Shown piece after piece: positions 10,442 to 24,541 of a stretch of DNA of 64,000 nt. The stretch lies in NCBI GenBank assembly GCA_018873225.1, contig JAEILZ010000003.1, forward strand, positions 2,046,001-2,110,000, in the 5' to 3' direction. Positions within the stretch are counted from its first letter, which is position 1, and each line of letters opens with the position of its first letter. The notes beneath the pieces were generated by a model that ran no database searches, was not told the DNA's origin, and saw nothing but the letters and a program-made list of their open reading frames with translations. Made by a program: the position numbers and the translations under genes. This DNA comes from [Phialemoniopsis] sp. UDSM-2020 (Eukaryota > Ascomycota > Sordariomycetes > Thyridiales > Thyridiaceae).

Positions 10442-11630
10442 ATGGAGCGTCTATCAATCATCGCAAACATCATTATCGCAAACATACCTGGAATGGTCAG
10501 CCTGAACCTGAGCTACCAATGGCTATGTTGGCGGCCTCCCAAGGCAGTGACTCCCCTTGCGCTACCTAAGGGCATTGAGCGGCGCTTCCTCATGACGCCT
10601 TCTGGTGATCTCGAGGTCTTATATGCAGAGCCCGCGCAGCAAGATGCAGTGACCGAGCGCAAGCCGGCCCTCTTCTTCATACACGGGGGCATGGGCGGCG
10701 CCTGGGTCTGGCTCGAGTACATGGAGTACTTTGCAGCCCAGGGCATCCCCTGCTACGCGCTCTCGCTCCGGGGGCACGGCCAGAGCTGGCAGCCGTCGTA
10801 TCTGCGGATGGTGTACGGGACGAGTAGGCAGGCCATGGTCGATGACCTGGTCGCCGGGATCAGATATGCGGAGGAGCAAGAAGGAGGACAGGAGGTGGTA
10901 CTGGTCGGGCACTCTACTGGCGGCGCACTGTCGCAGTTCGTGCTCTCTGAGCGGCTGGTGAGTGTGCGAGGGTTGTGCTTGCTGGGTGCTGTCCCTGGAA
11001 CTGGATCGTAAGTCCCCTTTGTTCTTCAAGATGCCCGATTTACGGGTCGCTGATGTTCACACTTTTAAAAGATTTGACGTTTATCTCTCCTGGTGGCGCT
11101 TGGATCCTTTGTTTCTCTTCAGGATGCTCCTGCATGGAGGTCATCCCAACTCGCCGCTCTCGCATCCAACACTTACGAGGGCAGTCTTCTTCAGCCCCGA
11201 GGTACCGGATGACTACCTATTCAGCTTCCAGCAGCGCATGAGTCCTTACGAGAGCTACGGCTGGGCATCCGCCTTCATGAGGCCCTCGTCGGATCTCAGG
11301 TCGGTCCTGGGCCAGATCAGTGGCTGGGGCAAACCTGCCCAGCAGCGTGTGCTCGTCATGGTTGGTGGCGGAGATAGGATCACAACCGTGCCCATCGAGA
11401 GGAAGCTTGCCAACCAGTTCCGGGACGCATTTGCTACCTTGGTACGGGATAAGAAGATTGATGCAGAGGAGCAGCCTCTGATCAAGCTCGAGGGCCGTAT
11501 CAGGCTCGACGAAGCCGGCAATGGGGTCAGGTACAACTGCGTGCCCATCGCCGGTCATCATCTCCAGAATGACGCCCAGTGGGAAGTGGGTGCTCGGAAG
11601 CTACTTGCGTTTTACGATCAGCTATGGTGA
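10442..11630 (+). CDS. Alpha/beta hydrolase-fold protein, substrate unknown
   Basis: Two exons, 10442-11007 and 11072-11630, give 374 aa; the 64-nt intron splits a Ser codon. The alpha/beta hydrolase signature is clear. The oxyanion-hole motif HGGMGG is at about 81-86. The nucleophile elbow GHSTGG is at 156-161, with Ser158. A candidate acid, Asp290, is in GGGDR, and the catalytic His is in GHHL near 350. A lid-like insertion (FDVYLSWW onward) lies between the elbow and the acid. The N-terminal 40 residues are hydrophobic in part and do not match the fold, so a later start (for example the Met at residue 18) is possible. It may be a lipase- or esterase-like enzyme, but nothing in the sequence fixes the substrate. 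It sits between two RNA-processing genes with which it has no obvious link. Confidence 0.85.
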
Positions 11631-12236
11631 GCCCCTGTTTGAAGAAAGGATTGAGTGGCCGTCGTTCTTTGTGTCCCAACTATACCGTATATCATTCTGT
11701 TGCAGCGCGCCTGTATTCAAAGTTTGTCCACAGTCTCAGGCCTTTCACGTACGACCATAAGTGACAGAGAACTCGGGATCCCGTCCGCTCTCCCCTTGAT
11801 AAGCTGTCAACTGCCGGATTAGTAGTTGGGTCGGTGACGACCAGCGAATACCTGGTGTTGTACGTTTAGCTTTTGCATATCCTTTTTTTTTCGCATTCTC
11901 AAGTCTGAGGCGAGGGAAAAGCGCGGAGATTTTCGGGGCTGGCCGAATCAGACACTGCAACATCTCTTGAGATCCATTATTCCACTACTATGCGGGATCC
12001 ATACGAGTTGAACATCATGGGAAACGATGAAGCTGGTGTCTCTGGAGAATACTATGATTCGTTCTATTGATGATGGAAACAACATGCCAACCAAGACGCA
12101 GATGGTTTCTCAACCATAAGAGTATGTTGGTCATTGAGCCATGGATTTGGCCTCTCTCGCCGTCTTTCTTCATGTTCAAGATCGAGCAGCAACAACCATA
12201 GTGGGTATTAAACAACGCTTTTTTTGAGCCGCAGCC
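11631..12236. other. Convergent 3' spacer between the hydrolase gene and PRMT5
   Basis: A 606-base stretch holding two 3' UTRs. I see no gene or strong repeat in it. Confidence 0.55.
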
Positions 12237-14753
12237 CTACATCAAGCATGCCACGTTGCGGCTGCTGTGCATCTCGGATGCTCCGACCTTGACCCGAGTC
12301 TTCGGGCCAACCCACATGTACGCCTCGACGATCCACTCATACCACACCTTGGTGTCATCGGTCTGCCGCCACATGCTCACTTCCAGCTCACTGTCCGGAG
12401 GGAAGTAAAGCGGTTTCTACATAGAAGTCAGCAACACATCATATATACGAGAGGGCTAGGATTGCTCACCTTCAGGGGGAAGAAGATAGGGAACCACGAG
12501 ATCATGTCCTTGCTCTTCTTGTCAATCTGCTCAGGTAGCGTGCTGATCTCGATAAGATCCTTGCCTGGCATCTGCGGCTTGTACAAGACAGACTCGAAAA
12601 AGCCTGCCAAGCCATGAATGACACCTCGGTTTCTGCAGACGAATGTCAGGTGGCACTGTCTGGCATTGTGCTCGTTCAGACCCGCCGACAGATTCATGGC
12701 ACCGCCACCACCGCGCTGCACCTTCCTGCGTCCGTGGCCCTCCTCCCATGCTTCCGCAAACGGAAGGCGAACGGGGTGCACAAACTCCCATGCCTGCTGG
12801 AAGTGGTGATGTTTGGGTACTTTTTGGCAGACAAAGTCGATGGCAAAGAGGCGGACTACCCAGGGAGTCTCGAATGCGTTGGCGTCGCCAACAACGCGGC
12901 CGCTGAGATCTGCGTAGATGCGAGGGTAGGAGATGGGGCTGAGGTGCGCGGTGTAGGAGTGCGGAATGGAGAGACCGTGGGGACGAGCGATGTGCCGCTG
13001 AATCCCATCCAGGCACTCCGGAGAAAGCTCATTGTCGGCGAACGATCCAAGCAATTCAGTGACAAGAATGTCCACCGTGGTGGTGCGGTCGGTACCCGGT
13101 ACGACCGGACCGTTCCACTCCCGCATGTCGGTCTGAATAACGTTCACCTTACCACCCCAGACCTTTTTGTTCTGACGCAGCAGATAGACGAATGCGTTCT
13201 GGTTCTTCTCAAGAGCCCAGAGCTGAATAGGCATGCCGGTCTTCTCGCTAGCGCGGAGTACTCGGGTAACAAGGGGACCGCGACCAGCACCAGCCACGGC
13301 CACGATGAGTTCTTGCTGAGCATTCTGCGAGTCACCACCTTGTGATATGGATGATGTAGGCTTGTTCAGCGCCTTCCACTCCGCCATAGCCTCGGTAATA
13401 GCCTTTTCGTACTGGTCATACTTGACTGGGTCTCCTTCAAAGGTCTCATAAGTGGATGACTCGAGGTTGTCTGCCAAGGGCTGAAGCGGGGACTGGAGCC
13501 AGTCCTGGAAACTGGTAAGAGCAGGACTCTCCAAAGCAGTATGCGGAGGCTGCTGGCGTTCCAGATATCTCATATAAGACACGTACGCATTCATCTGATT
13601 CCTGGGCTGCTCTTGAACGTTCTTCGCCTCAGACAGCGTTGGGAACTCGGCGCTTGAAGAGGCGTCGCCAAGGACATTGGTCAACTCGCTCTGAGATGGA
13701 CCAACATCGTGTAGAATCATCCAAGGTGCTTGCTTGAGTCTCATGTACGTGTTGATCATCTCCTGATGATAACGTGTCAAAGACGGGAAGCCAGCGCCGT
13801 TGGTTTGGAAGGACTTGGGTCCGAAAGTCAGGTAGTGAAGAGGTTCAGCAAACCACCTGTTCTGCAGCTCCCGCTCGGGAAGTCTTCGAGGGACACGAAG
13901 TGCTACACTCCATTGTCAGCGGTGGAAGGCGGGTACATGGAGAGGAGGTTAATGACACTTACCGACATACAACCTCACGTTGTAATCACAGACAGTGCGA
14001 ATGGTGTGCCAGCTGTCCCAAGCACTGAAGATGTCAATTTCAGCATCGGAGTTCTCCCCCTGTGAGTCTTGGCCGGAAAGCATTGGCTCCTTCTCTTCCA
14101 GACCGGGCTCCCTGTACATCGGCATGTGAATGATGAGATTGATCCTGGTTGCGATGACAAATGCCTCCTGGATTGCTCGGGCATACTGAGCAATCTGCGA
14201 GCCACTCTCATCGCTGCGCGGTCCGGGAATAATGACACTGCGGACACCACAAAAGTTTGCATAGGCAACTTCGAGGTTGAGTACTTGTCGAGAGATACTG
14301 GCGAGCACTGGATCCTTCGCGCAAAGGTCGATCCAGGGACTTGAGTAGGCGACGTGCGGGACATCGTCTCCAGGAAACAAGGTCGTGTCATTGTCAGCTA
14401 GAGTCGGCACGATGGGGCCAGGGAGTGAAGGATTGGCCTTTTCCTCCTCAGACAGGCCATGATTGTCAGCCTCGGTGAGGTGGGACTGCCAAAGCTTGAC
14501 TACGCGCTCATGGAAACGGCGATTTGTGATGGGAGTTGTTGCAAAATGAAACTGGGAGCAGTGTCAGTACACTCAAGCCACGGCTGGTGGATTTAGAATA
14601 TTCTTCGAGACTTACACCGGCATTGAGAACCTGGTTATACTCATCATCTGTCAGGGTTGAAAACCTGTCAGAGTCATGCTGGCCAACGTAAAAGCTCGGC
14701 CTGGTGTGGTTGAGCTCTTCTGCCTCAGGGTCCAACATATCGACCGAAGCCAT
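12237..14753 (-). CDS. prmt5: Type II protein arginine methyltransferase (PRMT5/Skb1/Hsl7 family)
   Basis: Makes symmetric dimethylarginine on Sm proteins, histones and other RGG substrates; the fission-yeast orthologue Skb1 also acts in cell-size and polarity control. Minus-strand exons are 14753-14616, 14551-13963, 13902-12470 and 12416-12237, giving 779 aa; introns are 64, 60 and 53 nt. The N-terminal TIM-barrel part shows TTPITNRRFHERVVKLW and NLEVAYANF. The catalytic part follows: RYHQEMINTYMRLKQAPWMI, the SAM-binding VAVAGAGRG near 443-451, and the double-E loop ELLGSFADNELSPE near 522-535. The C-terminal beta-barrel ends with KVWYEWIVEA and a short tail. Length is as expected for mould orthologues. 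The last exon is needed to complete the barrel and keeps frame. It shares a promoter region with prp43. Confidence 0.96.
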
Positions 14754-18001
<3,248 letters not shown>

Positions 18002-21000
18002 ACAGGGTTGGAGACATTGTGATGATCTGTTATCATCCCCAGATTGTGTCAAAAATTAGTGTGCATATCTGTAAGGAGTCGTCAGCTCAGCCCGGAGTGT
18101 ATAATCTCTTCGCGGCGGTCTGCTCCGAGGTCATGGGACCAAGGTTGATTGGGCGCCGGTTGTCTCGCTTCACATGACGGCTTGGTACCAAGCCATCTAG
18201 ACGCTCCTTGACAGCCTTGACAGGAGAGGGGGGGCTCTTGCAGCATGTAAGATCAGCAGCACAAGAGTGCATAATCGGTGCATGGACTGTCGTCCATATG
18301 ACTTGGCACGGGCATGCGTGTGTGTGGCCAAGGAGCCACGGATTGGGGAAACGGGACAGGAGATAGAAATACCACCACAAATTATGTCCATACGCGGTGC
18401 CCGGGCAGAGGCTGTTAGCTCTCGATTGGAGCGGACATGTGCAGGATGTGAGCGGCCCATTGTTACACAAGCGGCACAGTGTCGCAGCAAGGACAGCGCA
18501 TTAGAGGGCAAGCGAGCCGCGCAAGCTGTCAATCCTCTTTGCTGGGTTTCGTTGGGGGTCATTATGTCAGCTTATACACTCTGGATGCAATATCGCGGTC
18601 CGCTGTTGGGGAAACTGTCTTGATCACCAGAGCAAGCGCCCCTCACCGCTGGCCGGCGGCAGGCATCTGGGCATCTGCCTGGTTTCTGCAGCAGTCCAAT
18701 GCTACCAGACGAAGGAGGGATATCTTTTTCACCGTCAGATATCACATTTTCAACATAGTGCGTCTTCCAAGGTTCTGGTTTGCTCTCGCCCCCGGGCGTT
18801 TGCTTTTCTCGTGTCTGCAACTGCAGTCGAAGTGGCAAAACGCGTCGTATAGGTTTCCCGCATTCGTCATGTATATTTTTCGACCAAGTCGCACCGTGTC
18901 CATGTGAGCAGAAGCAGCAGCGGGCGAGAGCGCGCGCAATGGCACCTTGCGCACGTATGCAGACTCAATCCTGTCAGCACCCCGTAGCTGAGAAAAGAGT
19001 CCGGGGGGGTTCCCAGTAGAACCAATGCACGGGTCTTGTGTCGCACAAAGGTCGATAATGACGATGGGATGCTCAGCGAATGTGCACATCATGAGTAATG
19101 CCAGGCGGCTGTCATGGCCCCCAACGGCCCTTGGAAGGATTGATAGACTTCTCTCTTTATTTTTGGGACCGATGTGATGTCCCAACGGCTTACTGCAGCA
19201 CCGGACTTGCTGTAGACGGCTCTATCGGGACACTTCTGACATTGCCAAGTCCAGTAAATAAAAAGCAAAAAAGGGCTGGGCGTTCAATGGCAGATGCATT
19301 TGTTCCAGACCGGATGTGTGGGACCTGACCCGAGCATTTTTCCTTTTTCTGGTTTGACAGCCGACCCGGCATGTCGGGTAAGCAGGAAATGGGCCATCAC
19401 GACTGTCATGACCGGATCGCTGCCTTCGCTCGCTATCCTCTTGGTGAAGAGGTGGCGAGCCAAGGTCTGCTAAAGTTGAATATTCGTGAAGCAGTGATAG
19501 ACATGAGAAAACTTATGTCCTCATTTGGACAATCGAGAAGGAGGATGCCTCCGGGGGTTGCAATCGATGATGATGATGATGTGCAATCAAAATAAGGTTT
19601 CGCTGTCACGGTGCCAGAAAGCGAGCCGAGCCCTATTGATCCCATTCGCGAGCCGTGCTGGCGGGATCGCCACCACTTGGCCCGACCCGACCTCCGGGTG
19701 ACATCTGGAGCGGACATGGAGGGTCCTTTTGCAGCGTCAACCAGATTTTGTGGGTGGTGTACATATCGGCCGAAAGAGTGAGACGTAAGCTCCAAAAGGG
19801 AAAAATAAAGATAGTGTGATCTTCGTGTGACGGTTTTGTTGTATCTTGCCTGTTCTGGAAAAAGGCAGTCACATATCATGACAAGCCAAGGCGCCATCAA
19901 AACAGCAAACAGAATCAAGGCTCCTCAAACCCCGAGACGAGGTTCCCTCCTTTCTGGCTTTTCTCCATGATTAAACACGTTTTGTGATTCTTCATCACGT
20001 CAGACTGACATTTGGGTTGTGATTTTTTTTAATTGAAAGGGAAACCTTCTCTGCCCTTTTGGTGTGTTGTGTGGCCGGAATCCCGATCGGGCAGTTCCGT
20101 GGCCGCTCGCACTTGCATCCCATGCCGCCCGCGCCGCGGCGCCACCACCGTTCCTGCCTCCGTTAACTACATGTACTATCCGTAAACAGGCAGGGCAAAG
20201 AATCGGACACCGGCCCGGGGATCATCTCTTCTTCTGGTTGCTTGTCAGCTTCCCTTTCTTTCAAAGAATAGATTGACAACCAACCTGGTCCCTCTGTCTA
20301 CTTGTACAAAGAAAGGTACACATGGTCAGAATAAGGTGGGCTCGCTCGCTTCGGGACGACCAGGGTTGATCGTGGGTGTTAGTGTTAGTGAAGAACGGGG
20401 ACCCTGGTGGACCACGGTAATGCCCAACGTCTTCTCTCTTTTTTTTCTGATCGATCGCCCGTGTGTGACAGCTTACCACTTTACATTACGTGCGTATAGC
20501 GGAGCCCCCGCCGTGCTCTAGTGTCCGATACACTTGCGCATTACCCTTGAAAGCAGTTGGAAGGATTCACACTTGCAGCGCCCGCGCGGAGTCTGCTCCG
20601 GTGGGAACATGTCGCAACGAAACAGGGATACCGATCACCTGCCGCCGCCCGGCAGCATTTACGATGCCGACAGCCCTACTTTCGTATTTGCTCTGCGTTC
20701 TCTTTTGGTCATGTTTCTTTATTCGGAAATACGGCTGCAGCGGGAATAATAAGTATCGAGAGAAAACGAAGTCAAAGTTGAAAAGAGTGACGTCTTAGCA
20801 AACCTTGCTGGCTCAGGATCCCATAATATGCAAGGACCTGGTATGGGCTCGATGTGGTAAACGAGATCGGCTTTGGCTTCGTAAAATCGGATACTGTTTC
20901 GGTCTCCTATTGTTTCAACGGAGTCATGCTGCAAAAGTCCCTGCCGGAGATGCTACAATTCCAGGCCCCGGGGAGCAGGACGCGAGCGCCGATAATGGTC

Positions 21001-24000
21001 GCAAGGAGCGGGATGTCGTCCTTGATATTGTCACGCAAACACCGAAATATCTTGGCAGTAAATCACCCCTGCGGGCTCTCCTGCAGCCTGATAAGACCCC
21101 TTTCGGATCCTATGCCCGTCCTTTCCACATTGTGTGGCTGTCTGTACTGGCTGTTGGTGCCAGTTCCCATTGCCTACGGTTGTAACCACTCCCCACACCA
21201 CCTCTATCAAGTGTGTGTAAATCTGGAAGCAGCCCGATCACTGGTGTAGGACGGGAAGTGTGGCAGGTAGGACCCCCGATGCTGGTAAACCAACAACACT
21301 AAATCTTGCCGGCCGGCAGCGCGTGCAGCAGGCGGGCGAGGAGCGAGAAGCGAGAATTTTCAGCTCGTAGGTCCGCGCCGCCTCCGCTCTACGCCATTAG
21401 TGTCATGCTGTCAGCCATAAGTCGGCGCTTCTGTAAGCAAGTTAAAGGGGATAGTCGGGACACTGCTCCACAGGTTGCAAACTAGATCAGCCACTTCCTT
21501 GGAGCAAAGACCCTTGCAGCATTGAACAGAGATGGCCGGATGCGCTGGTTGACGATCGTCAGGGCTCCTCCGGCTCTAGGGCTTCATGCATGGCCCTTGT
21601 TTCGGGGCCTCGTTTGCGAAGTACGGCAGGCAAACTCATCAACTAGGCAGAGAGCACCTGCGTATGCAAGCGCACACAGATCTTGATATTCTCATGCAGC
21701 CTCACACCCTTCAGATGCCCTCTCACAAGGCAGACCCAGCGAAAAACAGGTAAGGGGATTGAACGAGCCTTGCAAAGCACATGGAACTGGCGAATCGACC
21801 CCCAAGAAACTTGTCATCATTCATCTAGCTATCCTGGAACAGGTTAAAGCTGTAGGAAGAGCAAGTGCTCACTCAAAGAGGAGCAGGATCCGTATCTAGC
21901 TTCGTCATGTTCTTGACTTTCCATAGCGAAGTCGGGCTGCGATGAGGTCCGAGGTCCACTACCCACTCGTGGCCGATCTCACTCCACTTCTTCCACAGAT
22001 CATCGAGAAACATCGATTTCTCCATTTTGGGCTTCTCTGGGATTCCGGTCACCAAGAAAGCAGACGGCGGGATAGGGGGAGAGCTACGTACAACTCACGG
22101 GGGAGCACACGGTGGGGGTGACTTTTTCTTCCCAGGACCATGTGGCTACGCAACTACCCTAGCCGCATATCACCTACATATTTCGTTTGATGAGATCACC
22201 ACCAAGTTGGTCGGCCTGCATGCAGTAGACTTGTGTCGTCCAGTGGCACCCCTCCAGCGGGTCTGGTGCAGCGCAGCCCTTGGAAATCCGATCAGAGGCA
22301 AACCAAAAAAATTCCCCTTGCCCAGCTCGCCGAGGGAGCCGCCTTGTTGACGTAAGGCTTAGCCGGGTCACCCTTGGCAGTGTGACGCACACGCACTCTA
22401 CCATCTTCCACATTCTCGGTCATCGAGAACGGCGTGCCTGGGCGAGCGGGCGTTACGTAGCAAGGAACGGACGTAACTCGGCCTTGTGCACCCCGGATCC
22501 GGTAAGGCACAGCGCCCTCGTTTCGGGTCTTTTTGTGACGACTCAGGACTTGCATTCTGCATAAACGCAACGACTGGTTGAACCATTCCCGGACGGTGAT
22601 CCGCAGGCGTCTTTGTCAGATGGCAAACAACCTGCGGCTCCGTTGGAGGCAGCGAACCGTCGCTGACAAGAGTCATGGCCGTTGTCCATTCGACCGTAAC
22701 TTGTTGAGATCTGATATGCCACAGTGCTACATACCGCAAAATGGTCTGATGATGAGTCAAGGCATGCGCCGCGTGCGCAACTGTCTGGCCTCGTAAGGCT
22801 GGCAGGAGCAGTCAGGAGGCGTGCATCTCTGGCCGCGACGTCGTGATCGGTGATTGTGGCGAGCCGTACATGATACGTCGTTGAGGGAGGCCTGAATCAA
22901 GCTTCACCTTACTCCACCCGAACCGTCTGGCCAGGCCGATGATGAGCCCACTCAGTTGATATTTGAGGAGGGTTCGGACCGCACCGTTGGTATATTGCTT
23001 TTTCGCGTGTCCACGATAGCGCAGGTCTGGGATTACCTGACATTCAGCCTCACAGTATCTGGAATGTCCTCATGTCTCTGCCACACGTAGTAATTATGTT
23101 CTGGTGGGTGAGTGGTGACCCAACGATTCCGACCAAGAAGCTTCGCTCAAAACATTCCAGTCTCGTAGCAGCTCTGTCGCTGCGGACTCCTGCATGAAAG
23201 GTCTTTTGACTTACCAGGTCCCCCGCTGTCCAGATCGCCTGCTTTGGCGGGTGCATTGATTCGGAGGATTTCCACTGCCCGCAGACGTACAGTACAGTAT
23301 GTACACGGGATGGTAAGCTACATGGTCAGGGTGAGAGCAGGCGGGCGCTGCAGTAATTTTTTTTTGCTCTTGTCACATATCATTTCTTATGGCGTTGCCT
23401 GGTTGCGTCGGCTAATTGAGTTGGCCCAATCCCCGGGTTTTCTCAGCTCAAGGAGCCATTCGTAAGTGGAACTCGAAGTGGCATCAAAGTAGGATGAACA
23501 ACGGGACTGAATCGTAGAAGGGAGGTCCCCGTTAGGTGGATAAGACCCCCCATCTTTAGACTGGGGCCTCAAAAACGAGTAAGTGTCTTTCTAAAACAGA
23601 CAGGGATGTCGTTTGGGGTGGGGACTGACAAGGAGGGCGGCAACCCATCAGGCCGACCAGACTTGAAGCCCTGGTCATCACGTTTATGAAATTTGACAGG
23701 ATGGAAAACGCATGTACGGGGTGCCACATGTTCAACGCTTGCACAGGATCCATCATCTTGCCCTGTGGGCCTTCGACGGGTCTCCGTAGCTGACATGGCG
23801 TCAGTCCCGGTAGGTATTGGGGCCTGCGAGAGTTGTTATCGACGTATATAAGGCTGTCCGTCTCTCCTTGTTGCAAGAGTTAAGATGTTGTTTCTTGGGC
23901 TATCCATCGCGTTCTCCAAAACGGCCCCATTTGGACGACTCTGTAGACGTGTGTGACTCCACCGATTTTTGTTTCTGGAGGGAATCGCTGATACTGTTCA

Positions 24001-24113
24001 GCCGCTTACCTTCAGTGGGCAGCAGCTGTGATCGAGCTCGACATACGCCCACAGAGGTGTGAATCAGTCGTCAGGCATAGCCCAAGAACAGTCGTTTCCT
24101 GTCCATTGCCAAT
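18002..24113. other. Gene-poor stretch, left part
   Basis: About 6.1 kb without a gene I can support. Open frames are short and overlap on both strands. Local features are a perfect 16-bp palindrome at 18179-18194, a short GAT repeat near 19568, several G/C-rich palindromic tracts (near 20130 and 21307), and a 50-codon minus-strand frame at 21873-22022 with protein-like composition. Base composition is close to that of the rest of the window, and I do not see the extreme A/T richness that heavy RIP would leave. Confidence 0.5.
18179..18194. repeat. Perfect 16-bp palindrome downstream of prp43
   Basis: The sequence GGCTTGGTACCAAGCC reads the same on both strands. It lies about 180 bases after the prp43 stop codon. 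It could be a dimer-protein site or a short hairpin in the prp43 3' UTR. Confidence 0.7.
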
Positions 24114-24541
24114 ATGAGTGGAAGCGGTGGTTTCTACAGATACCGGTGCAAGTACTTTTACACCCACAACTGTCCGAACTGGGTTTGGGTCAACAACGCC
24201 TCTTGTGCTTCATGTCTCGTTAGTCCCGTCTTGCCCGATCATGGATAGAGAGGTATCACTGACAGTCACTGCCTAAGGCCGAGGGAAGAGATGCAGATGA
24301 GGATACGTCCCTGACAGGCACCTCAGCCTGGAATATTGCCAAGGAGATCTGCGTACCTCGCATCCAAGACGGTTCACTGGAATACACCTTAATGGAGGTT
24401 GTTGCCTCGGACGGATCTGGCAATGACTGGACTTTGCGGCAAAAGATACCTCAGCCGTTGGCGCACGCATCCCTTACCACAAGAGACACGCCGGACGCAG
24501 TGGTGAGCACGACGGGCGTGCCATGGTCCACAGGCCACTAA
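24114..24541 (+). CDS. Small Cys/Trp-rich conserved-looking fungal protein, function unknown
   Basis: Two short exons, 24114-24218 and 24278-24541, give 122 aa. The 59-nt intron (donor GTTAGT, a CACTGAC branch site, acceptor AAG) is phase 0, and retaining it would hit an in-frame stop. The first exon has four cysteines (12, 20, 31 and 34, the last pair as CxxC) and two tryptophans in NWVWVNN, which suggests a small zinc-binding ribbon. The second exon begins AEGRDADED, then AWNIAKEICVPR and DGSLEYTLMEVV, and ends in a low-complexity tail. There is no signal peptide or membrane segment. I have an impression of similar small hypothetical proteins in other Sordariomycetes but cannot verify it. 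It is the only gene I can support in the 10.5-kb gene-poor stretch. No function is assigned. Confidence 0.72.

Noticed and set aside
19568..19581. Short GAT repeat
   Set aside because: Only about four units; ordinary microsatellite length.
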